A stretch of DNA of 64,000 bases from assembly GCA_021234155.1 (NCBI GenBank), contig JAJEKV010000060.1, positions 8,950,323 through 9,014,322 of the forward strand, written 5' to 3'. The stretch is from Isoetes taiwanensis. Lineage: Eukaryota; Streptophyta; Lycopodiopsida; Isoetales; Isoetaceae. The number at the start of each line of letters is the position of its first letter. The stretch's first letter is position 1. A model generated the notes under the pieces. That model searched no databases, was not told where the DNA came from, and saw only the letters and a program-made list of their open reading frames with translations. Both the position numbers and the translations under genes were made by a program. Below, piece by piece: positions 55,973 to 64,000 of the stretch.

Positions 55973-57419
55973 TTTGTTTGTATATAGCTGTTTGTAGTTT
56001 CATAGTTTAGATTTTGTGAAAGTTTCATAGATTATTTTGATCTTATCTCCTATTGTTTTGTATATGTAAATGCCTGTAATAGACCTGTATGATTGCACAT
56101 CATCTTTTGTTGAAGCAGGAAAGCCAAATCATGAGCATGTTTGTTCTATTTGAATCAAGTTTTCTATGGCTGTCTCATTCTATTTTGACCATTTAACATT
56201 CACGGGGCATTCATAAATCGCCATATCTGAAACCATATAGCTTACAAACCATATAGCTTACAGCTTTCTAATCCTCATTGGATGTTTGAGCAAGATGTTG
56301 GACCTATTTGTATGTGCAGATGCCTATTTTGGATCCTTATGGTTGTTGCAACAGGTTGTATTCAGGGAGGATAATCAAATCACAAGGCACAGGTATACTT
56401 TCATTTGCAGATCTTCAGTATTGATAGCATGATAATACATAGACTAAGAGTTTTATTTCGTATGTTTTCTCTGACAAGTCTTAGATGTGGCAATTGCAAA
56501 CTGTTAATGCCTCATTTCCTGATATATTTACATGATATAGCAGCATAGTTAATATATCAAACGTTTACATGACATAGCACCACAGGCATACATGAACAAC
56601 AGTTTCAGCAGAATGTGGTTTCACACTTTTTTGGAGCAGTACTAACATTATTATTGTCAAGATACAGGTCTGAAGCAAATTGCCAAGCTTTCTTCTAAAC
56701 AATCTAGAATGACGTGCCCATGCATAGTTAAAAGCTCAGAGATGAATCGATAGAAGAAGCTTGATGTAATGATTGTGCATATATTTGAACAGGTTTGCCA
56801 ACTTTCCATAGTTATTGATCATTGCTTTGTTGAAGGTTACACATTATCTACCTACAAGCTGCACGTATCATGTCTTATATCAGCTTTTCTGCATTTTGTT
56901 GAGAATCTATTCAAATTGTATCACAAATACCTTTTGTTTCTGTTACCTGACTTGCAGGTTGTATGCATAAGGAGCATTTGCCTTGCTGAGCTAATTTTGT
57001 AAGTTCTCAATGCCATTAAAGATGGGGCTGCAAATTCATGTGAGTTTCCAAGAGATTTATATCAATGCTAGCTTTGACAAAGTCAAATGTTTAAGAAGTG
57101 CTCTTCATTTGGATCCATCTTACTTTCCTTTTGAATTTTCAAAGCAAACTTTTTGTCAAAACTACAGCTTTCACTCTCCCAAGGCCTCATGAAGGGCGTT
57201 ATTCTGTGAATACTCAAGATTTGGACATAGTTCAGTCTCTGATGCTAAGGGTAAGCCTCTTGATTTCTGTGTTGGAGAGGCAGATCGCATAAAAAGGAAA
57301 TTTGTAATGTAAATTTGCATGCCTTTCCTCAAGATTTATCTTCCCCTGCTTTTGCTATGCATTTAAACACATACAACACATGTATCCATCCCTTCTACAG
57401 TAGCTTATCTGCTAGATAG

Positions 57420-57890
57420 AACACATGTATCCGTCACTTCTAGGCCAGCTTCTATCAGTTAGGAAGGAATATTTTCATTTGAACAGCATTATCAAGTCCT
57501 AAAAAGTCATGTACTTCCAAGTTCTAAATGTGGCTCTTTTGTTTTTAAGACACGGCAGATTGCTTAGCAGTTGCAGCAGAGTATAGGACCATGTTGGTGA
57601 ACAGTGTAGTTTTGTCAAGATCTGTTTCGCCCTGCTTTTGCCATGCATTTACTCACCATTTGTTAAGTTTCTAGCATTACTTTCACTTTTCCTTCGAGAG
57701 GATAAGCATCTATTCAATCTTCACAAAGGTGAGCATCAAGAAACACATGTATACGTCCCTTCTAGGCCTGCTTCTATCAGTTAGGAACATTTTCAATTGA
57801 ACATCATTATCAAGTCCTAAAAAGTTAATGTACTTTCAAGTTCTAAATGTGGTTCTTTTGTTTTTAAGACTTGGTAGATTGCTTAGCGAT
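57420..57890. repeat. Direct repeat of about 155 bp, spacing 322 bp
   Basis: Copies at about 57,420-57,575 and 57,742-57,890 share ACACATGTAT, CTTCTAGGCC, GCTTCTATCAGTTAGGAA, ATTATCAAGTCCTAAAAAGT and TTCTAAATGTGG in the same order. A third partial start lies at about 57,377. Confidence 0.75.
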
Positions 57891-58236
57891 TCTGTGGCCT
57901 TTTGATGATTTCGTTGCATTCATCGCCGTAATACATTCTCATTTAACTAATTTGCAATTTGCAATTGTAATTCTTGATTGAAAATATGATGTTTTCTCTT
58001 TGTAGACTGGAGAAAGAACGAAATTACTGATGTTTGTGCCATCATGAACCCATGGTGCTCCTTGCTGATCTTATCAGGTAACAACATATCAATGATGGAA
58101 TTGTGGACGCTTGATGTCTATGGACATATACATAATTGCTCCTTGGGTTATTTATCGCCGCCTGCTTTAGTCACTACAAAGTGGAAGTAAGCTGTGATGG
58201 AACTAGATATTGTAAATCAATACATGTGAATCATGA

Positions 58237-58350
58237 TAACTGCCATAAATTTAGTTCCCATTGTAATTCTGATATTTGAATGATAAAATTGATAACTGCC
58301 ATAAGTTTAGTTCCCATTGCAATCCTGATAATTGAAGGATAAAATTGCTA
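58237..58350. repeat. 57-bp tandem duplication
   Basis: GATAACTGCCATAA followed by TTTAGTTCCCATTG and TGATAAAATTG-like ends, present twice with a few substitutions. Confidence 0.7.
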
Positions 58351-58922
58351 TGTAAATTATGCCATCAAGATTTCTGTCTATCTTGCATTTTGTCCTATGT
58401 CGAAGAGGCCATGCTGAACCCAAGCTTGAGATCTTCTTCCAGAAATTTAAAAATTGATAGGCTGTATCATGGGGTCTTTGGCTTCATTTCCTTTGATGTG
58501 CTTAATTTCTTCAATCTCATTCTGCTTTCATTGACATCATTTTGTAAGTGCGCAGAGGGATTTATAAGGAACACGTGTGTTCGTCCAGACTCAAGGTGTT
58601 TCCCAACATCTTCTCACTAGGTGCGATTTAGATCTAGCTAATCAAATTAAGATGATGGATATATTACTGTGTGCACTTAAATCTCTTAATGAAATCCTTT
58701 TCCACGTAGTCATGTGTCTTCGAATCTTTGGCTAATTCCTATGGGACAAATAGATGAAGTGACTTTTATATCCTCTATGCCATTCTTTATGTGAGTTGAT
58801 AATCATGCCAGGTTGTCAAAATTTTATATATCATGCAATAATGATGCATTGCTTGAATGTACTTCTTTGACATTCCTAAGCCTCTTTTCTTTTCAAGCAT
58901 ATTTGCTCAGCTTCTAATGCAG

Positions 58923-59147
58923 GGCATCTCACATCGGGCGGTTTATATCACTTGAATCTATCCGAGGGATTTAAATATTGGGACGCCAGCGTTTTCGAAA
59001 TCAATTTCAAGAAGGCACCTGAAGATTCAATTCCAAACAGGGCATCCGAAGATATCCTTTCCGCTGCAAATTTGACTTCGTGAGAAGTTGTAGTGCTGAC
59101 AGTTCCATCCAAATCTGAAGAATGTCAAGGCATAAAAATTCATTGTG
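58923..59147 (+). pseudogene. Exon-like frame with one in-frame TGA, unrecognised
   Basis: Bounded by AATGCAG and GTAAGG. The frame reads GGLYHLNLSEGFKYWDASVF, then EINFKKAPEDSIP, ANLTS, a TGA (59,081-59,083) and then EVVVLTVPSKSEECQGIKIH in the same frame. The even amino-acid composition on both sides of the stop suggests one former exon of a real protein. I cannot assign a family. It could be the last surviving piece of a host gene whose earlier exons lie in 57-58.5 kb. Confidence 0.35.
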
Positions 59148-60108
59148 GTAAGGTTCTAGCCCTGCACATTAAGCTTAGAGCAATAAAGAAAAATTGTGGG
59201 TTTATGGATCATGCATGTGCTCTGAATTTTCTCTCCCATTTGATAGTAGTTTGCTCTCTTGATTGACGATTTGTTATAGGTGCACACAAAATCCAAAGAA
59301 AGACGAGCCTTCCAGGAAGGTTAATTGTTGGAGTCTCTTACAGACTAATAGCACGATAGCCATTTAAGATATAGCAATGCTTGACTCGAAGATGACAAGT
59401 AGAAGTTTGCAAAAGCATAGATATTGTATATGTTTCGGATGTATGCTCAATTTGATGTCTATTACAAGTTGTAGTTATATAGGAGGATATGACACGTTTG
59501 ATATTGAAATATGAAAATGACCTATATATTTCTAAATATGCAATAAATAGCTTTATCATTTTTTCTAAGATCTTGGTAGGCAAATGAGGCTGGACGTAAC
59601 AAGATTAATGGCTATGGTAACGCGTTTATAATTGCCCTTTACTTCTGAAGCTGGACCTAGCGAAATTAAAGGCCATGATAACAAATTTATTTATAGATTG
59701 AAGGAATGTATACAACACACAATATCTCTCGAAGTAAATGGGAATTCCAGTAGTAGTCTATAATGTAATTATGCTTGGCATTGTTGGAATACTTATATTC
59801 AAGAACCCTATCCCAGTAGTGCCATATGCATATCTACCTTCGACATAATAGAAACCATCTTCTCTCTTTGATATAAAGCAACCAACCATATTACACCAAA
59901 TAAATCCTATACGCAATAAGCACAACATAGGGCATCTTCGGCAAAATGAATCCTTGAGTAACTATCACACCTTTGTTTTATTCTCATCTACAAATATTGT
60001 TTTCATGCATGCTACACCTTCATTTTGGAGCCATGTTCTTGCATAATAGAGCTGATGTTGAGAACGATGGCCAACAATCAAACAACCACCCTGTCAAATT
60101 GTACTAAA
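59148..60108. other. Non-coding stretch, probably body of a Helitron
   Basis: AT-rich, no gene. It leads into the Helitron 3' end at 60,136, so at least its right part should belong to that element. Confidence 0.4.
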
Positions 60109-60136
60109 GCCCGGCAACGCCGGGCACCATAACTAG
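60109..60136 (+). mobile_element. Helitron 3' terminus, plus strand
   Basis: GCCCGGC-AAC-GCCGGGC (7-bp stem, 60,109-60,125), ACCATAA, then CTAG (60,133-60,136) and T. Confidence 0.85.
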
Positions 60137-60352
60137 TAGTAGGAAAATTTTAAATAAGTAGATAATATAATATAATATATAGGTGCTGAAGGCAGAATCG
60201 TGCATCAAGCGGAGGGACGGAATTGCCCTAGCTTGCCCGAACAAATCTTGACCCTCCATCTCAATCCAACGTGGAATTAATCCCCTCATACACGTCACAT
60301 TTTTCCTGCCACGCCACGAAAAAACTATTTTATCTTTTATATTATAATGTTA
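60137..60352. other. Spacer between two opposed Helitron ends
   Basis: 216 bp with an ATAATATAATATAATATA tract. The sequence AAATAAGTAGATAAT also occurs near 55,420, possibly the target region of an older element. Confidence 0.5.
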
Positions 60353-60380
60353 CTAGTAATGGTGCCCAGCGTTGCTGGGC
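60353..60380 (-). mobile_element. Helitron 3' terminus, minus strand
   Basis: On the minus strand: GCCCAGC-AAC-GCTGGGC (60,380-60,364), ACCATTA, CTAG (60,356-60,353), then T. Its hairpin is identical to the one at 32,032 and its spacer (ACCATTA) nearly equals that of the plus-strand end at 60,126 (ACCATAA). The element extends to the right; the 5' end was not found. Confidence 0.85.
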
Positions 60381-63300
60381 ATAAGTTTGGCCTGTAAATG
60401 TTTTGGCCGCAATTAGAAAAGCTTGCAGTGATAATCTAACTTTTGTAACTTTTTATTATAAAATAAAAACTTTTGTTTAACATCATGTTAAACAAAACCT
60501 AATTCCATGCTAGATAGTATTGCATTCGTATTTTTTCGAGCTTTGAGTGGGGAGCAAGTCCGAGAGAGGAAAATGTTAAGCTGAGCATGTTTTGAGGTAA
60601 GACTATAGTCAAAGCCTATAACTATAGACTATAATCAAAGCTTTTAATTATAGTCAAAGTCTATAACTCTTTGTGATGACGCTGGACATAAGATGCACAT
60701 TGTAAATGATGAATTGGAGTCATCATTCTCGATATACGTTAAGATCATACCTGCCTGCCCAAAAAGTTGTAGTGCGACACTAATGTTGGAATATAATATG
60801 TGAATATTACGGATTGTTATGAAGCTGGACACTAACATTGTCAATATCGTAGTGCTACTACTATTGTAGTATCGTTCTAGCAAAATGTAACATGTCTTAC
60901 ATTGTAATATTATGTCCAACTTTTTCTACCCTTAAACAAAGTTGGAAACTTGTTAATGATAGAACCAAGTCCCTGTTCCATGCCATTGTGGACTCGTGTT
61001 TTGTAATAGCGCATGTCTAAATGCTCAAAAGTCACACTTGACAATATCATGCATTTGAACTACATTCTAGGTATTTTGTTGTCTCTAAAGCAATGTACCT
61101 ACCATAAGTTGCACCAAGTAACACAATTATAAAATCCACTACCACAAATTCACACATGCAACAATCTGAGTTAATTGTAATCTCGGCGCCTTGTTCCAAT
61201 ATTTTGGCCCATAATTATAAAATCCACTACCACAGATTCACGAATTAGTTGTAACCTTGGTGCCTTGTCCCAATATTTTGCAACTGGCATTCTACTCTAT
61301 AGAAACGTGTGCTTAGAAATGCCGGGCACATGTAGGTGGAATACAATATAGTACAAATAAAATCATCATGAATAATAAATTAATTGGGCATTTATCCTTT
61401 GTTTCCGGAGGTATATGTTATGCCGGGCATTAGTTGTACATGTAGGTGAAATGCAATAGTAGTACAAATAAAATCATGTCGCAGAGCAAATAATTGAAGG
61501 GTAGTTTGCATGATTGTAATTGAAGATGAACCATATAATATCATTACAAAGGGATAAGAGAACAAAACTTGCTTAAGTAGGAACGTCAATGAAAAGTAGG
61601 AACATCAAGTTCAAAATTACACTTGCAATATTACCATTGGGCAAGGGTAGTTGATGTTTCCATAACCATAATTGTGGGAGAAAACATTGTATATCATACA
61701 TGTCTATATCAGATTGACTGAACGATGTGGTAACTTATATCCAACCTATCCAGGAACCTAAGAATGTTAGGCACAACTCTACAGGTGCATTTAACAACAA
61801 TATAGATGGTAACACTAATAGTTCAGCTCTTATATTTGCAGTATAGACATTTTAAATAAGATATCTTGGCACAAATACCACTCTAAAATGGTTGGCATCC
61901 ACAAAAAACTATGATTATTAGTAGACCATAGTTGTGTTTGGAACTACAGAGTTTTGTCAACTTCATTAATGAAACTGCACATTGGAGCAGCAATTGTCTA
62001 GGGTTAGAAGTGGAAAGCTAGTATTACAATTGAAGTTAATGCCGGACGTCCTGGCAGTTGTTCCAAATTGCCTAGAAAGATGCAATATCTCTCCAAGTTC
62101 GACTACAAATGGATAAAAAAATGAGGAGTTTGAGGCCTCCTGCCTTTGCTGAAATTCCAAGGTATGCTTTTCAACATCCTTCTGGAGGGAAGGCAGAAGA
62201 AAGCAGCTGCAGACAGGAAGAAATTTTCAGGATCAGGGACAGCCAAAGTTGCCAAGCAAGAACCTGGTGAATTGTATAAACTCATGGACCATCCAAGTAG
62301 GAAACCCTCCTTTGTGTTAGATTAGGCCCTTCAATATTACTCCTCTTGACCACATTACCCAAGCCTTTTCATTTAGTCCAGTTCTTTTCTTGCACTTGCA
62401 TCCTTGCAATGTACCAGTCCTGAGACTCGCAGCTGGGTATCAAACCCAGGAGATCCTAATTTTGGGATCAAATTTGCTCTTTGGAGGTGCAGGTAGCAGA
62501 CAATGTAGGTATAAATTAGCGGCTATCTTTTAGAACTTGGCTAAAGTTTAGACTGGAAATTAGGATTCTGGCAATTAATCATGTTTTAGCCAGCATATCT
62601 ACATGTATTCAGCTTCCCAACATACGTCCAATTTCATAAAGTGCAGCTTCCTAAATTGTATTACTCATGTAACAAATTGACTTTTGCAGAGACCAAGCTT
62701 GGCATTCAAAATCACAAGACAATGGTGACATGTTGACCTTCATCGACATTTATGCTTTGCGACACTCTCATAAATAGGGATTGATGTCGATCAGGCTTTT
62801 CCTTCTGATATAGTCCCACAGAAGAGCTCTCTGAAGGAGAAGAAAGGCAGATGTCTCAACCAATCAAAATGGCTTCTTACATGAAGACAGGCCCCAGGAA
62901 GCTGGGTGTGGCTAAATCCATGAACAAAATCGCATGTTGATGGCACAACTCATGAGCTTAACTCTTTAGGAGGCCACATTGAGTGAGCATCATGTTACAG
63001 GAATTTAAGATGCCACTTGCAACTTGATGCCTTTCCTGAAGCAGACACAACATATAGCGTGTGAGAAATGTAAAATATCATACTTTGACATTATAAATAT
63101 AAGAGCAGATGAAACGTTCGTCTACAAACAATCATATTAATCAATGCTCCTAAAGATGGAAAGTAAAACCATGAAAATAAAGACAATGCGAAAGCTAAAG
63201 CCACATACCCAAGAGATATGAAAGCTTGATGTTGCCTAAACCTTGCCATAGGTGAATGCAAAGAACCTCAACATCCGACAACGGCAATCGGAAATAACTT

Positions 63301-64000
63301 TTAACTCATTTCCTTCTTATCTCTTGCTCCATCTAGAACTGTGGTAGCATCCTTGGACATGGTAATAGGTGTTCTGGCATTAAACTGCAAGTGGCTCAAG
63401 ATTAAGAGCACCTCCCAACATTTGAGACGCATTTTTTCTATAGACTCCTTGCTTGACTAACCTCGAACTTTAATCCAATACCACCTTCAATGACAAAAGT
63501 TGACGAACTTGCATTTTGTAGCCACAACATGCAAATTATGTACACAGATCCACTTTGTGTTGAATTTGTCTCTGCTTTTATGATAGAGCTCAATGCCGTG
63601 TTGCTCCCGAATCTCTTGAACTCAAAGAGATTCATTGCCGAATGCCCGTACATTCTCTAATGCAGACATGCCCTCTGCCGTCCTATGAAAAGGTTAGATC
63701 TGTAAACACATGTAATTGTTTAAAGATTCATAATGCTAGCTAAGATAATTGGACACTTGCCATGAGAAGATTAGATCCGACAACACAAATAACTGGAAAC
63801 TTGCATGCCATTCATAAAAAAAAATCAATATGCAATAATACCTCGTAATATCTGCTTTTTTTGTTTCAAACCGCTTATGATTTTCGAGTTTTAAGAATAG
63901 AGTTTGGTTGTTCGAGGATGTAACGGCATTTGGGCCTCATACACATAATGGGATGTCATACTAAAATTCCAAATCGGACTTGCAAATGGCAAGAAATGTG
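60381..64000. other. Gene-poor stretch, partly Helitron body
   Basis: No recognisable gene. Short hairpin-like words TGCCGGGCA occur at 61,320 and 61,420 without a following CTAG and may be decayed element ends. A plus-strand open segment near 62,845-62,940 (QMSQPIKMASYMKTGPRK) looks protein-like but I could not assign it. Confidence 0.4.

Larger units (their letters stand above)
55973..58922. other. Non-coding or intronic stretch
   Basis: Contains pyrimidine tracts with AG and possible short exons (58,006-58,077 between TTTGTAG and GTAACA; 57,180-57,251 before GTAAGC) without recognisable products. Local duplications are listed separately. A 17-bp pair around ACCATATAGCTTACA lies at 56,232-56,262. 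Confidence 0.35.

Noticed and set aside
62428-62455. GGGTATCAAACCCAGG as a tRNA T-arm or SINE B box
   Set aside because: The reverse strand resembles a B box, but no A box or tRNA fold precedes it at the right distance.

Overview
This window looks like nuclear DNA from a land plant. It is AT-rich, has GT-AG introns, and is dense in transposons. Its degenerate gene fragments belong to families that are typical of or expanded in plants: a plant-type WNK kinase, a P-class PPR protein, a leucine-rich-repeat receptor, a PNGase A-like amidase and an FCP1-like HAD phosphatase. Several Helitron 3' ends are present. The LINEs have a hexamer tail instead of poly(A), and one gene combines ParB-like and methyltransferase-like parts; both hint at a seed-free plant such as a fern or lycophyte, but the sequence does not settle the species. 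I see no rRNA, tRNA or CRISPR array. Almost every coding region here is a fragment or carries breaks.

Layout. (1) 1-10.4 kb: AT-rich and gene-poor, with a Helitron 3' end at 1,676, a decayed reverse-transcriptase fragment at 3.0-3.4 kb and a spliced FCP1-like phosphatase pseudogene (minus, 5.8-7.4 kb). (2) 10.4-17.8 kb: a possible gene-capturing Helitron carrying a kinase-like fragment (+), an LRR receptor fragment (-), an RLK activation-loop fragment (-), a WNK fragment (+) and a PPR fragment (-), ending in a hairpin and CTAG at 17,817. (3) 14,528-35,880: three head-to-tail copies of a 7.1-kb segment. Each copy runs from the Helitron right half through a PNGase A-like fragment and the 5' half of a LINE into the left part of an LTR element. 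(4) 34,591-37,594: the one complete LTR element, a 3.0-kb non-autonomous element inserted in the LINE endonuclease domain with a 5-bp target duplication and itself holding a MITE-like inverted repeat. (5) 37.6-40.9 kb: the rest of the LINE (endonuclease end, reverse transcriptase, zinc finger, hexamer tail), with a 236-bp Mutator-like MITE cut into the zinc finger.

(6) 41.7-49.0 kb holds three genes of another kind. A spliced minus-strand gene joins a ParB-like region to a region resembling N4/N6 DNA methyltransferases. A divergent plus-strand gene carries a DUF8039-like domain of the sort linked to plant transposases. A convergent minus-strand gene has a DDE-transposase-like core. They may be one large mobile element, although I could not find its ends. 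(7) 50.5-52.8 kb: a second, minus-strand LINE that has lost its reverse transcriptase. (8) 53-64 kb: mostly non-coding, with local duplications, a few exon-like frames and two Helitron 3' ends facing each other at 60.1-60.4 kb.

Three points matter most for a reader. The three 7.1-kb copies disagree mainly at CAG/CTG/CCG trinucleotides, often by indels, so many apparent breaks in them may be consensus errors at methylated CHG sites and not biology. Both LINEs place ORF2 in the same frame as ORF1 after a single TAG with no usable ATG, which suggests stop-codon readthrough. A 13-bp GC-rich palindrome recurs inside the introns of the ParB/methyltransferase-like gene and of the unrelated phosphatase-like gene.
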